The notes beneath the pieces are model-generated. The model was not told the origin of the DNA and made no database searches. It saw only the letters and a list, made by a program, of their open reading frames with translations. A stretch of 64,000 nt of DNA from the NCBI GenBank assembly GCA_965222895.1, contig CBDCVB010000002.1:248001-312000 (forward strand), given 5' to 3'. The translations under genes were made by a program, and so were the position numbers. Each line of letters starts with the position of its first letter. The first letter of the stretch is position 1. This DNA comes from Bin87 sp965222895 (lineage in GTDB: Bacteria > Chloroflexota > Dehalococcoidia > Lucifugimonadales > UBA3495). Positions 25,125 through 34,176 of this stretch are shown here, one piece after another.

Positions 25125-26060
25125 CTACCCGCCCTGATCCTCCAACGCCTGACGCAGCGCATCCGGGTCCACACGAACTTCAATACCGGCCCGTTCTTCC
25201 TGTAGCGTCATAGCGACGCGCGAGTCGCGGCCGGCCCAGCCCCGGTTGATGGCTTCGGTGAGTTCGGCCAGAGTGGTGTTGGCCAGTTTCATGGGGACAT
25301 CGAACTCGCGACCTACCGCTACGGCCAGGTCAACGTCCTTGCGGGCCAGACGGAGAGCGAAGTCCGGCGGGTCGTAGTCGTTGATGAGGAAGTGCTGGGC
25401 CAGGCCCTCGAACATACCGCGCCGCCCGCCGGCGCCTTTGCGCACGGCCAGGAACAGGGCCAACGGGTCAACGCCAGCCTTGATGCCCATAGTAAATACT
25501 TCGGCCAGCGCAGTCTGCACGATGTAGCCGGCGCAGTTGTGCACCAGCTTGGCGACGGCGCCGCTCCCGATGGGTCCCACGTAGTAGGCGGCATCGCCGA
25601 TGGAATCCAGAACGGCTTTGTGCTGGTCGAACACGTCCTTGTCGCCGCCAACCCAGATGGCCAGGCGTCCGCTGGCAGCGCCGGCCGGACCACCGCTGAC
25701 GGGCGCATCGAGTACGCTGATGCCCCGGGGGGCGACCCGGTCGTGAATCTGGCGGATCAGCGTCGGCGAGCTGGTGCTCAGGTCAAAGTAAGCCTTGCCG
25801 TCGACCATACCGGACATGATGCCATCCTCACCCAGCGACACCGCTTCGACTTCCACCGGGCCAGGCAGTGAAGTGAACACCACATCTGAAGCCTCCGCCA
25901 CCTCGCGGGGTGTGTCGGCCCACTGGGCGCCGGCCTCCAGGTGCCGGGTGGCAGATTCGCGCCGGATGTCGTGCACCACCATGTCGTTGCCGCCTTGCAG
26001 GCAGTTGAACGCCATGCTGCCGCCCATCGTACCCAATCCTATAAACCCTACTTTTGCCAT
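25125..26060 (-). CDS. NAD(P)-dependent beta-hydroxyacid dehydrogenase (3-hydroxyisobutyrate dehydrogenase family)
   Basis: 311 residues. N-terminal Rossmann motif 'KVGFIGLGTMGGSMAFN', substrate-binding 'LDAPVSGGPAGAASGRLAIW' and catalytic lysine K171 in 'GSGAVAKLVHN' define the family (3-hydroxyisobutyrate, tartronate semialdehyde, 6-phosphogluconate-like dehydrogenases). 'IRRES' after beta-2 suggests NADP as possible cofactor. The exact hydroxyacid is unclear. Cytosolic. 'aggagacgattgac' precedes the ATG. The segment between its start and the IS66-type element (26061-26214) has no gene. Confidence 0.92.
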   Translation of the reverse strand: MAKVGFIGLGTMGGSMAFNCLQGGNDMVVHDIRRESATRHLEAGAQWADTPREVAEASDVVFTSLPGPVEVEAVSLGEDGIMSGMVDGKAYFDLSTSSPTLIRQIHDRVAPRGISVLDAPVSGGPAGAASGRLAIWVGGDKDVFDQHKAVLDSIGDAAYYVGPIGSGAVAKLVHNCAGYIVQTALAEVFTMGIKAGVDPLALFLAVRKGAGGRRGMFEGLAQHFLINDYDPPDFALRLARKDVDLAVAVGREFDVPMKLANTTLAELTEAINRGWAGRDSRVAMTLQEERAGIEVRVDPDALRQALEDQGG

Positions 26061-26214
26061 GTCAATCGTCTCCTGTTGGCCGGATGCTATTGGACCGAAC
26101 CCGTGGCCGCATTCTAGCAGAGTGGAGTCCTCGGTTGAGTCCGCAAGTGAGCAGCAAGTACAGCGTGTCCCGCCAGTACAGCGTGTTGCTATGGAATAGT
26201 AGGGAATAGTGACG

Positions 26215-27666
26215 GTAACTGTTCAGAGTTGCGGGGAAGTGAGCAGTTGTCGGCAAGCGGCGAGGGGATTCAGTCCTTGGGCGCGCCAGGTGCCGAAGAG
26301 GGAAGCCAGGGCCATCCTGCTGTTGCTGCCCCGTTGCGACCGGGTGCCGCCGCTGATCTTGCGGCTGACGACCAGGTGGCGCCGGCTGCGTTCGGCGGCG
26401 TTGTTGTCCGGTGGCGCCTCCGGTTCGGCCACGAAGACGAAGAGTTCTTTGATATGGCGCTCAATGCGTCGGCACAGCTTGGCCTGAGCCGCTGACGAGT
26501 CGTCCAAGCAAGGCTGGCAGATGGTCAGCAGCTGCCGTTCCAGAACCAGTTGTGCGGTGCGCCGCCGCTTGGTCTGGGGATGGGCGCTGGCTTTGGCCCG
26601 GTCGTAAATCTCGTGGACGGCGTCGGCCCACTGCGCCAGCTTTTGGTCCTTCGGATAGAGGACCTTCAGGTCGTGAATGTCCCGCAACAGATGAACCCAG
26701 CAGCGTTGCTTGGGGCCGTCGTAATGATGGTAGGCAGCGTAGAAATCGCTGACCAGCACACCGGAGAAGGTGTCGCCCAGAGCTTCATCCACCACCTCCT
26801 TGTTACGACCCCGCCGCAGGAAATAGCGCGCCGATGGGGTGCTGAAAGTCCACACGTAGCCGTTGTGGCCATCCTCACGCCAGCCGGTCTCATCGGCGTG
26901 GACCACTGGACTGGCGCGGATCTGGGCGAGTATCCGGTCCACGGCGGCCTGGGCCTTTTGCGCGGTGCGATGCACCGCAGCCATGATGGCTCCCACGCTG
27001 AGGCGCAGCCCATGGACGGTGCGCAGATACCGCTGGATGACGGCGATGGGCAGTCGGGCCTCCGCTCGGAGCGTGGCGATCAGGCTGACCAGGTTGATAC
27101 CCATGCGCTGCTGGCCCAGCACCACGCCGTCCAGTTGCGCGGTGGGAACGCAGCGGCGTCGGCAAGCCGGACAATCCCTGGCGATATAGACGTGCTCGGT
27201 AACTTCCGCCGCAACCTGGGGCAACTCGATGACCTCCCGGGTGCGCTGGGTCCAGCCACCGGACAACTGGGTTCCGCAGTCGGGACAGTGGTCCACCAAA
27301 TGCTCCACCCGACGAGTGGGCGTCATGCGACGGCGGGCAAAGCCGTGGGGGCGCCGCTGGCGTGGCGCTTTGGGCTGGGCCGGTTTCCGGCTGGCTTCGG
27401 GTTTGACACCGGGCATCCCCCGGGCGCCACTGGGTTTGGCCCGCCCTTCCAGCCGAGCAATCCGCTTCTCCAGGCCCTCGATGATGGCCTGCTGTCGGGC
27501 TATGATGGCCTCCTGCCGTATGACGATGGCGATGAGCACATCGCGGTCAGCGGTGGACAGGTCGATTTCCGGATCCATGCCCGTTATATGACATAACCAC
27601 AACCCCTCGCGCCAGCCATCCCCGAACCTCTTTGAACCAATTCCCCCACCAAGTCTGAACAGTTAC
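26215..27666 (-). mobile_element. IS66-family element (single-transposase, ISBst12-like)
   Basis: 1,452 bp bounded by inverted ends GTAACTGTTCAGAGTTG and (inverted from the right) GTAACTGTTCAGACTTG, starting GTAA as in IS66-family elements. It carries only the tnpC-type transposase and no tnpA/tnpB. The right end lies inside a surface-repeat gene. The flanking 8 bp differ (tagtgacg / cccagtgt), so no target duplication survives, which points to later deletion or recombination on the left. Confidence 0.88.
26223..27602 (-). CDS. IS66-family transposase (TnpC type)
   Basis: 459 residues (ATG at 27578 is an alternative start, eight codons in). Order: N-terminal leucine-zipper-like helix ('AIIARQQAIIEGLEKRIARL'), a basic linker, a zinc-finger region with two CxxC pairs ('CPDCGTQL', 'CPACRRRC'), and the DDE catalytic core with 'VHADETGWREDG', 'VLVSDFYAAYHHY' and 'NNAAERSRRHLVVSRKISGG'. 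The frame is intact, so the element may still be active and could mobilise the MITE at 16.6 kb. The TGA stop lies inside the terminal inverted repeat. Its C-terminus 'GLNPLAACRQLL' is usual for the family. Confidence 0.93.
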   Translation of the reverse strand: MWLCHITGMDPEIDLSTADRDVLIAIVIRQEAIIARQQAIIEGLEKRIARLEGRAKPSGARGMPGVKPEASRKPAQPKAPRQRRPHGFARRRMTPTRRVEHLVDHCPDCGTQLSGGWTQRTREVIELPQVAAEVTEHVYIARDCPACRRRCVPTAQLDGVVLGQQRMGINLVSLIATLRAEARLPIAVIQRYLRTVHGLRLSVGAIMAAVHRTAQKAQAAVDRILAQIRASPVVHADETGWREDGHNGYVWTFSTPSARYFLRRGRNKEVVDEALGDTFSGVLVSDFYAAYHHYDGPKQRCWVHLLRDIHDLKVLYPKDQKLAQWADAVHEIYDRAKASAHPQTKRRRTAQLVLERQLLTICQPCLDDSSAAQAKLCRRIERHIKELFVFVAEPEAPPDNNAAERSRRHLVVSRKISGGTRSQRGSNSRMALASLFGTWRAQGLNPLAACRQLLTSPQL

Positions 27667-28817
27667 CCCAGTGTGTAAGTGCTTGATGTCGCGCCCGTGA
27701 TGGCGTCTCTGGTGGTCCTGTCACTGCGGTACCACTGGTAGCTGTAGCTCACGTTGTGTAGGCCGTCGGCATCGTTAATGCCGCTGATGTCCACGGTCAG
27801 TGTCTCACCGACTATCGGTGTCCCCGAGATCGTGGGCTGGCCTTCGGCAAGGATGTTCGCTGTGGTGATCTTGAAGTCGACGTTGTCTCCGTCTGACCAG
27901 TCGAGGCCGGCCTCGTCCCAGGTCTTGCTCTTTCTGGTCGACGTATCGGTGTTGGTGAAGGCGAAGGATGAGTCGCCGGCGTGGAGGGTCCAAGCCAATG
28001 CATGGACCGGCAGGTCGGTTGTGAATTCCACCGACAAAAAGTCAGTTCCGGCATCGTACTTGATGTGCTGGAACGTGTAGGTCTTGCCGTCTAATGTGAA
28101 CTCGATGTCGTCATAGTTGAGGATGGACGTGCTGCTGCATAGGTCTGATGTGTCGTTGGAGCATCCAAAGACTTCGGTAGCAACAGTTTGAACCTCGAGT
28201 GTTCCGCACCAGAGTTCATCAGGCTCGCACGGTACCAGGACGGATCCGTCCGACGGGTATCTGGTGCTGCTGGCGGTTTCAGGGTAGCCGGCGTCGTCCT
28301 CAAAGCTTACTACGACGTAGACCGGCATGTCGGTGTCGTCTGCCTTTACGAGCGTGTAGGTGCTTGACGTCGCGCCTGCGATGGCTTCGTCAGTTTCTCC
28401 GTCGGCGCGGTGCCACTGGTACTCATAACTGACGTTTTCAGCCCGTCGGCGTCGGTGATGGCGCTGTTGTCTGCGGTCAGGGTCTGGAATACCTTGGGCA
28501 TGCTTGAGATTGTTGGCGCGCCTGCGGAGGGAGTGTTGGTGGTCGGGTTGGTGAGTTTCAGATCGACGGTCTCGTCCTCCGACCAGGTGGCGGGGGAATT
28601 GTTCCAGATCCTGGTCTTTGCATCCGTGTTCACTGCGTCGGCGAAGTCGTAGCTGTCGCCGTTTGCGTGGAAGGTCCATGTGTCGGCCTGTGTTGGCAGG
28701 TCGGTGGTGAAATAGATTGCGAACCGGTTGTTTCCGGAGTATTTCTGGATGCCTCTGAACGTGTAGGTATTGCCGTTGTAGGTAAAGTCGAAGCTGTCAT
28801 CGTCCAGGATTGTCCCG
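27663..28817 (-). pseudogene. secreted/surface Ig-like repeat protein, internal fragment cut at both ends
   Basis: Two copies of a ~190-residue module are readable: a beta domain ('NGNTYTFRGIQKY' / 'DGKTYTFQHIKYDAG', then 'FTTDLP' and 'DSYDF' / 'DSSFAF') followed by an Ig-like unit 'PTISGTPIVGETLTVDISG', 'DADGLHNVSYSYQWYRSD', 'AITGATSSTYTL'. A one-base deletion near 28440 ('gacgggctgaaaacg') shifts frame within the first Ig unit. The upstream end stops at an IS21 scrap (28818) and the downstream end at the IS66 terminus, whose GTAA supplies the TAA stop. No signal sequence or anchor remains. This was probably a large cell-surface protein. Confidence 0.8.
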
Positions 28818-28956
28818 CGTCAATCATTCTTGCCGGTTGGCGTCAATCGGTTTTGCCGGTTCACCTCCTCGGCCTGGCCCTGTTGCTGGCTGCGTTGGTC
28901 CAGTAGCTGGGAACGTCAAACTCGAGGATGACGGAGTGATGGGCCACCCGGTCGTG
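28818..28956 (-). mobile_element. IS21-type 3' end fragment (istB tail and terminal repeat)
   Basis: Read on the minus strand, this segment matches the end of the IS21 element at 37.8-40.2 kb: 'cgaccgggtggcccatcactc', then the codons for 'HHSVILEFDVPSY', then 'aggtgaaccggcaaaa', and the terminal 'accggcaagaat'. It differs at many positions from the complete copy, so it is a separate, related element. Only ~140 bp remain. Confidence 0.8.
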
Positions 28957-29266
28957 CCGGAGTTCATGCGGTCGGCTTTCGTTTTCCCTTCTACGGCCGT
29001 TGGGTTGATGCCAAACGCTGGTGAATGTCCCAAATTCTTGCGCCGTGTCTACGCAGAGACGCTTGGCGAGTCCGTAGTGGCAATTCGGCCTTGGGCTGAA
29101 ACGAGCCGCACATTGGGCTCTGGCGCAGCGTCATGTGGTTGCTGGCCGACTGTAGTTTTACGTGAAGGGTTCGTCCGAACTCGTGAGTGTACCTGTTGCT
29201 CTGGCGGCGTTTTCCGCAACTTTTCCTCCTCGATGATAGGATATGGGCTCGACATTGGTGGAGGAC
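28957..29266. other. 310-bp region without a supported gene
   Basis: Open frames here are short and lack family features or ribosome sites. It probably contains debris between the IS21 fragment and the truncated secreted-protein start. Confidence 0.4.
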
Positions 29267-29395
29267 ATGAAGACACTTCTGAAATCCATAACACTTGGAT
29301 TGGCGTCCCTTGCACTGGCAGCCGGTGGCGGGTTGGAATCGACCACGCCCGAGCCGGTCTCCGAAACCTATAGACTGGATCTAGGGAACCTCTGA
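29267..29395 (+). pseudogene. signal-peptide fragment of a secreted protein
   Basis: A 42-residue frame with an excellent ribosome site (ggtggaggac before ATG). 'MKTLLKSITLGLASLALAAG' is a clear Sec signal peptide, followed by 'GGLESTTPEPVSETYRLDL' and an early stop at the edge of a repeat. It looks like the 5' remnant of an exported protein whose body has been lost. Confidence 0.5.
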
Positions 29396-29422
29396 AAAAG
29401 TCGCCCTTTCCGCCGGCGGGCC

Positions 29423-29488
29423 GTCATTCCGGCTTTAGCCGGAATCTACATTCCCGGGTTTTTGGATTCCGGCGCAGGCCGGAATGAC
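29423..29488. repeat. double hairpin repeat GTCATTCCGGC..GCCGGAATGAC
   Basis: Two palindromic half-units, ATTCCGGCTTTAGCCGGAAT and ATTCCGGCGCAGGCCGGAAT, lie 26 bp apart and form an overall inverted repeat ending GTCATTCCGGC / GCCGGAATGAC. This sequence type is a widespread intergenic repeat in bacteria. It lies at the end of the thiolase gene and may stabilise its mRNA. Confidence 0.75.
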
Positions 29489-29532
29489 GTGGTTACGAGT
29501 TTCCTTGAATCTTCACGTCGTTCCCGGAATCA

Positions 29533-30849
29533 TCACGAAGGGTACTTGCCCAGCATCAGCCAGCCACCGCTGCTGGGGGTGGTGAAGGCGCACAGGGCGG
29601 TCTCGGCCCGCACGGTTACCTGGCGGTCGCCGGCGGTGCCCCGGAGTTGCTCGATGCTGTCGGTGTACATGGGGGTGCGGGTGCGACCGTTGCCCAGGTT
29701 GCCGCCGCTGGAACTGAAGGGGTGGGGGCCCTTGACGCTGATGTCGCCGGCGTAGAAGGCAAAGGCATCGCCCCGCTTGACCCCGTGCCACTGGAAGCCC
29801 TCCAGGAAGAACTGGGCCATTATGGAGTAGCCGTCGTAGGGGTTGAAGATGTCCACGTCGGCGGGGCCCAAGCCGGCGCCTTCGTACATGCGGGCGGCCT
29901 GCCGGTCGGTCCACATCTCCACTTCGTCCAGGTCGGGCTGGGTGGTTCGGAACCGGAAGTTGTGCTGGGAATGGTTGAGCACGTACACGGGCTGGGATTT
30001 CATATCCCGTGCCCGCTCGGCGGTGGTGAACAGGTAGGCCGCCGAGGCGTTGACGGGACGGTCGCAGTCCCAGATGCGCAAGGGATTCAAGATGTACCGG
30101 GAGGTCGTGTAGTCTTCCACCGATATGAGCTCAATGCCGTGGTTGTAGTTGTACCCCCAGGGGGTTAGCATCCCGTTCTTGTGCTGGTTGATGACAAAGG
30201 GGGCAAGGTCGTCATGTTCGCCGCCGTACTTCAGGCAGTACTGGTTGTGCGGGAAGATGTTGATGAAGTCGTTGCCACCGTGGTTGCCCCAGGGCACGGT
30301 CCACTGGCGTGCGCCCCGGGCGTAGTCGTCGGCATTCTCCCCGCCCCGCCGGTAGCGGCCTTCCAAGTTGCCGGTGGGATAGATGACCAGGCAGGTAGAG
30401 CAAACACCGTCGCCCACGGCCTGGGAGGCCATGCCCATCATCTCGCCGATGGTCGGCACCCCGCTGGGGGCAAATTTGACGTTCTTGAAGCCCATGGTGT
30501 TGATGAGCCACTGGGCGTTAATCAGAGTCAGTCCGTACTCCGAGTCGTAGGGTGGGTCGAAGTAGGGCCGGGGCGCCCACTGGGAGGCGGACCCGCCGCT
30601 GCCGCCGGCAATGTGGCTGTCACAGCAAACGATGCCGTCCACCTGGTCAATGGTGACTCCGGCCTGCACCATGGCCTTTTCGCAGGCCATGATGGTGTAA
30701 GCGCCCAGGGAGGTATCCAGGTTCTCGCCGTCCCACCGCCGGTCCACCGGCGAATGGCCGTAACCGACGATGGCCACCTTGCCCCGGTGTTCCCACACGC
30801 CCAGGCCGTCCCGGTCCCTGCGCCACTGGAAGTCATTGCTAATGGTCAT
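29533..30849 (-). CDS. thiolase-fold protein (SCP-x/lipid-transfer type acyl-CoA thiolase)
   Basis: 438 residues. Begins 'KVAIVGYGHSPVDRRWDGEN', contains 'QVDGIVCCDSHIAGGSGG', 'GDGVCSTCLVIYPTGN' and ends with 'GGNLGNGRTRTPMYTDSIEQ'-'SGGWLMLG', the pattern of non-canonical thiolases (SCP-x family, steroid-degradation Ltp2-like). They act with a DUF35/OB-fold partner, which is encoded 53 bp upstream, as aldolase/thiolase complexes that cleave CoA-thioester side chains. A ribosome site (aaaggacggact) precedes ATG. Activity as retro-aldolase or thiolase on sterol-like or branched acyl-CoA is inference. Confidence 0.88.
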   Translation of the reverse strand: MTISNDFQWRRDRDGLGVWEHRGKVAIVGYGHSPVDRRWDGENLDTSLGAYTIMACEKAMVQAGVTIDQVDGIVCCDSHIAGGSGGSASQWAPRPYFDPPYDSEYGLTLINAQWLINTMGFKNVKFAPSGVPTIGEMMGMASQAVGDGVCSTCLVIYPTGNLEGRYRRGGENADDYARGARQWTVPWGNHGGNDFINIFPHNQYCLKYGGEHDDLAPFVINQHKNGMLTPWGYNYNHGIELISVEDYTTSRYILNPLRIWDCDRPVNASAAYLFTTAERARDMKSQPVYVLNHSQHNFRFRTTQPDLDEVEMWTDRQAARMYEGAGLGPADVDIFNPYDGYSIMAQFFLEGFQWHGVKRGDAFAFYAGDISVKGPHPFSSSGGNLGNGRTRTPMYTDSIEQLRGTAGDRQVTVRAETALCAFTTPSSGGWLMLGKYPS

Positions 30850-30901
30850 AGTCCGTCCTTTTATCGCTTATCCACGAATAAGCGCGAATGCTCAATAATG
30901 G

Positions 30902-31312
30902 TTATTCCACCACCCGCCACTCGTGTATCAACTGGCCGGGGGCCACTTCCTCGAAGGTAACTTCCACGGCCGCGCCCACCGGCACCTGGTAGGCCGGGAC
31001 GCCCGGCAGGTTGGAGTAGAAGTTCACAGTGGGGTCCTGGTCCAGCGTCACAAGGGCAAGATTGTAGGGCTGGTCGGGCATCCGACGGTTGAGGCGGCCG
31101 TCCTCGATGACGATATAGGTGGCGACGTGGCCCTTGCCTTCTACCTCTTTCCACTCCAGCCCATCGGCGGAGTCGCACGCCTGGCAGGCCGCCTGGGGCG
31201 GGTACTGGAGCTTGTCGCAGGCGGTACAGTTCTGGAGGACTAGGCGCTGTTCGTTCACCGCGTCCCAGAAGGGCTGGCTGAGTTCATCGGGTACCGGGAT
31301 TATCTTTGGCAT
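30902..31312 (-). CDS. Zn-ribbon OB-fold protein (DUF35), thiolase partner
   Basis: 136 residues from the ATG at 31312, chosen because 'tgttggagacaagca' precedes it; an upstream start at 31339 is less likely. A rubredoxin-like zinc ribbon, 'CTACDKLQYPPQAACQACDS' (four Cys), is followed by an OB fold ('GKGHVATYIVIEDGRLNRRM', 'VPVGAAVEVTFEEV'). DUF35 proteins pair with thiolase-like enzymes or MaoC hydratases in CoA side-chain degradation. It is cotranscribed with the thiolase downstream. Complete. Confidence 0.92.
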   Translation of the reverse strand: MPKIIPVPDELSQPFWDAVNEQRLVLQNCTACDKLQYPPQAACQACDSADGLEWKEVEGKGHVATYIVIEDGRLNRRMPDQPYNLALVTLDQDPTVNFYSNLPGVPAYQVPVGAAVEVTFEEVAPGQLIHEWRVVE

Positions 31313-31344
31313 TGCTTGTCTCCAACAATTTCTTTTCACTCAAC

Positions 31345-31602
31345 CCCATTACAGAACAGGGTATGCGAGCGGCGGGCAGCCACCGCAAGGCTGGGGATGG
31401 GAATCACCAACCCAGATATAGATTGAAAGGGAGCGTAGACATCCAAATCGGCCAGGGAGCCTATGGAAATGTCCACACCACTGAGCATCAAGCTGACAAT
31501 ATTGGTAGCCGGCACCCAACATCAGTGCTCGGGCCGGGTGGCCCGCCCGCTGAAGTCGGCATACTTGCGAATACAAGCCCTGAGCGAGTCCTGCAGGGTC
31601 AT
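31345..31602 (-). pseudogene. decayed DUF805 membrane protein
   Basis: On the minus strand: 'MTLQDSLRACIRKYADFSGR' then 'ATRPEH', an in-frame TGA, and in the same frame 'CWVPATNIVSLMLSG' ... 'GLVIPIPSLAVAARRSH'. This follows the DUF805 order: Y..FSGRA.RPE(Y)WWF, a hydrophobic part and P.LAV.(V)RRLHD. The expected W after RPE is replaced by a stop and RRLHD is decayed; much of the first membrane helix seems lost. The gene is not functional. It ends just before the OB-fold gene start. Confidence 0.6.
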
Positions 31603-31833
31603 AATTGGCTTGCCCGGGGGATATCGCCTGGCTGCATTGGTTGCTCCTGGGCGGATTTGCGTCCTGGCCATTCTACCCGTAAAACGGCGCTTCATCCACT
31701 TGTAATTGACCGCTGGCTCCCTGGCCTTCCAGTAGAGTCCCTGGAGGTGGTGTAAGAGAAACCAGGTGGCAGGAAGCTGGCCACGGCGTCATCCTTATCG
31801 GAATAGCTACAAACCCGACTAAGGAGGACTACG

Positions 31834-32612
31834 GTGGCCAAAAACAGCATGGACCTTTTGGAACTACTTCGCAAGCGCGGCATGGACGGCGATGTAGACT
31901 TCCTACGGGAAGTCTAGCAGGTGCTGGTGGAGGGCATCATGGACGCCGAGGTGGCGGCCCAGATCGGCGCCCAGCGTGGGGAGCGCAACCCGGAGCGCGT
32001 TACCCACCGCAACGGCTACCGCAGCCGACCCTGGGACACTCGGGTGGGCACCATGGAGTTGCGGATCCCCAAGATCCGGGAGGGAAGTTATTTCCCAAGC
32101 CTGCTGGAACCCAGGCGACGCAGTGAGGGGGCTTTGCTGAGTGTCATTCAGCACGCCTACGCGGAGGGGGTGTCCACCCGGAGGGTGGACGGCCTGACAA
32201 ACGCTATGGGCTGCGATGGCATATCAAAAAGTCAGGTGTCTCGCATCTGCCGAGACCTATACCAGGTGGTGGAGAATTTCCGGGCCGACCCGTAGACGAC
32301 GGTCCTCATCCCTATGTGTGGGTGGACGTGTGACTCCAGAGGGTTCGAGAAGGTGGTCGCATTGTCAACGTCAGCGCGGTGATGGCTGCCGACCCTGCTT
32401 GGCAACGGTGCCGCACTCACTTTATGGCCAACCTACCCACCCCGGTGGCCAAGGGCTCCCTGCAGAGCTTGTCCAAGTGCGGGTGTCGCCACCTTGATCC
32501 GCACCGCCTACATACAACTCTCACCCGAGGACTTGCAAGCCCGCGCCAACGCGATGGTGGCCCAACTCCGGGAGCACTTTCCCACGGCCGCTCCGATGAG
32601 GGGGTTTCCTGT
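31834..32612 (+). pseudogene. IS256-family (Mutator-type) transposase, degenerate
   Basis: GTG at 31834 follows a good ribosome site (aaggaggactac). Frame: 'DLLELLRKRGMDGDVDFLRE', in-frame TAG at 31915, then 'LVEGIMDAEVAAQIGAQRGE', 'THRNGYRSRPWDTRVGTMEL', 'IPKIREGSYFPSLLEPRRRS' and 'HAYAEGVSTRRVDGL'. This is the N-terminal region of IS256 transposases. After 'VVENFRADP' a stop occurs, and later pieces in other frames ('WQRCRTHFMANLPTPV', 'ALSHGRSDEGV') belong to the end of the core. Catalytic DDE residues in the middle are missing, so an internal deletion has occurred as well. Confidence 0.8.
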
Positions 32613-32767
32613 GGCTAGTTGTGAATGAGCAACAACCAATCGGGGTTGTTTCCTATCTATTCTATCGCCCCGATGGCCGGATCTTAAAATTGACTCTGGC
32701 AACCCGCCGACATATCATCGGGAGTAACACGGAACCGTATCCCCACACTTTTCACGGAGGGGTGAAC

Positions 32768-33883
32768 ATGGACTTTGGATTGTTTACTACTTGGAACGCT
32801 GTTTACGAAGGCGGCATGGTCCCCTGGGACCCCGACTATCAGGGCGGTAGGCTCCTGGAAGCCGAGGCCTACAAGCAGAACTTCCGGGAGATCGAGCACA
32901 TCGAGGATGCGGGCTGGGACTACGTCTGGTTCGGCGGCGGTCACTTCTCCACCCAGGGCAGCATGGACCCCCAGTCCCTCATGCTGTCGGCCGTCATCGC
33001 CAACCACACCAAGAACATAAGGATTGGCACCTCCATCCACCGCCCGACCCTACGGTTACCCGGTGAGACCCCGTCGCCGCGGGCGTTGCCCCACGAAAGG
33101 TACGCCTTTGACAACCTCCAGCCCGAGGACCCCTTCCAGGTTGCGGAACAGGCTGCCATCATTGACCAGATCAGCGAGGGACGCTTCATCTACGGAGCAG
33201 GGGCCCGCACTCGCGGCTCTGCCGAGCGCCGGGAGTACTTCTTCGAGTACCTCGAGCTGCTCAAGCAGCTGTGGGACGAGGACAGATTTTCCGGTTTCGA
33301 GGGCAAGTACTTCAAATATCCCGCGTTCTACGAGAGCTATATGAGCATCCCCAAGCCGGTGCAAAAGCCCATGCCAATGCTGCTACCCGTGGACAGCCAG
33401 GAGAGCTTCGTGCCCATGGGCGAGCAGGGGTACCGCATTGCCATCGGCGCCGGCAGTTCCCCTCACAACCTGCGGGGCTCCGCCATCCTCCGCGAGGACG
33501 TCAATGCCTACCGCAAGGCGTGGATAGACGCCGGGCATGAAGGAGAGCCTAGCACCGTAGTGCGGGTACCCACTCTCGTTGCCGACACCCAGGAAAAGGC
33601 CGACCGCCGGGTCGAAAACCTCATGGACCTCGCCCGCATCTATTACGCGGGCCGTGTGGGCATCGGCAGCACCGACGCCGGCAGCGCCGGCCCCGACGCC
33701 ACCGAGGAAGTCAACCTCTTCGGAACGCCGGAAGAAGTGGTCGAGAAAATCCACATGTTCAGGGAGGCTTTCACTACCGACGAGATTATGTTCGAGTGCA
33801 ACTGGACATCATCCGTCCCCCGGGACGTAATTATGGAAACCTTAAAGTGCCTCTCCGAAGACGTCATCCCCCACTTCAAGTAG
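32768..33883 (+). CDS. LLM-class flavin-dependent monooxygenase
   Basis: 371 residues from the ATG at 32768, supported by 'cacggaggggtgaac'; longer in-frame starts upstream run through IS debris. Luciferase-like TIM barrel: 'MDFGLFTTWNAVYEGGMVPW', 'AGWDYVWFGGGHFSTQGSMD', 'AEQAAIIDQISEGRFIYGAG' and 'FEGKYFKYPAFYES'. Probably uses FMNH2 from a separate reductase and O2. It is the only intact metabolic gene embedded between IS256 and IS630 elements. A terminator hairpin follows. Confidence 0.9.
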   Translation: MDFGLFTTWNAVYEGGMVPWDPDYQGGRLLEAEAYKQNFREIEHIEDAGWDYVWFGGGHFSTQGSMDPQSLMLSAVIANHTKNIRIGTSIHRPTLRLPGETPSPRALPHERYAFDNLQPEDPFQVAEQAAIIDQISEGRFIYGAGARTRGSAERREYFFEYLELLKQLWDEDRFSGFEGKYFKYPAFYESYMSIPKPVQKPMPMLLPVDSQESFVPMGEQGYRIAIGAGSSPHNLRGSAILREDVNAYRKAWIDAGHEGEPSTVVRVPTLVADTQEKADRRVENLMDLARIYYAGRVGIGSTDAGSAGPDATEEVNLFGTPEEVVEKIHMFREAFTTDEIMFECNWTSSVPRDVIMETLKCLSEDVIPHFK

Positions 33884-33913
33884 GCGGGGAGTTCGATCAG
33901 TGGGAACTAGGGC

Positions 33914-33937
33914 GGGCCGCCAACAGGCGGCCCGTTT
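33914..33937 (+). terminator. rho-independent terminator of LLM gene
   Basis: GGGCCGCC-AACA-GGCGGCCC stem-loop followed by GTTTCCTT, 31 bp after the stop of the LLM monooxygenase gene. Confidence 0.8.
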
Positions 33938-34176
33938 CCTTAACTGAAGCCAAGGAAGTGTAAACGCGGGGTGGTGAATATCGGTTTGGACCCTTCCAGT
34001 TAGTTCCTCCGCCCGTGCTTAGAGGGTGTCTAAAAATGGTGAAACCCGCATAAAGAAATGTAAGCGCAGCGGGGATGGGCTAGTACTGAGTCAAACTTGT
34101 ATGGGCAGAAAGAGCGCGACGGAGGCCAAGGTTGCTAAGCTGAAAGTGAAACAGCGGTGTGGGAGGTGTGGCATCT

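Noticed and set aside
26550..27596. 348-codon plus-strand frame opposite the IS66 transposase
   Set aside because: Antisense shadow; the transposase frame carries the zinc fingers and DDE motifs.
28810..29373. 187-codon plus-strand frame
   Set aside because: It reads antisense through the IS21 scrap and unrelated debris; no ribosome site or motif.
31306..31755. 149-codon plus-strand frame upstream of IS256
   Set aside because: The opposite strand shows a recognisable DUF805 remnant, which explains the region better.
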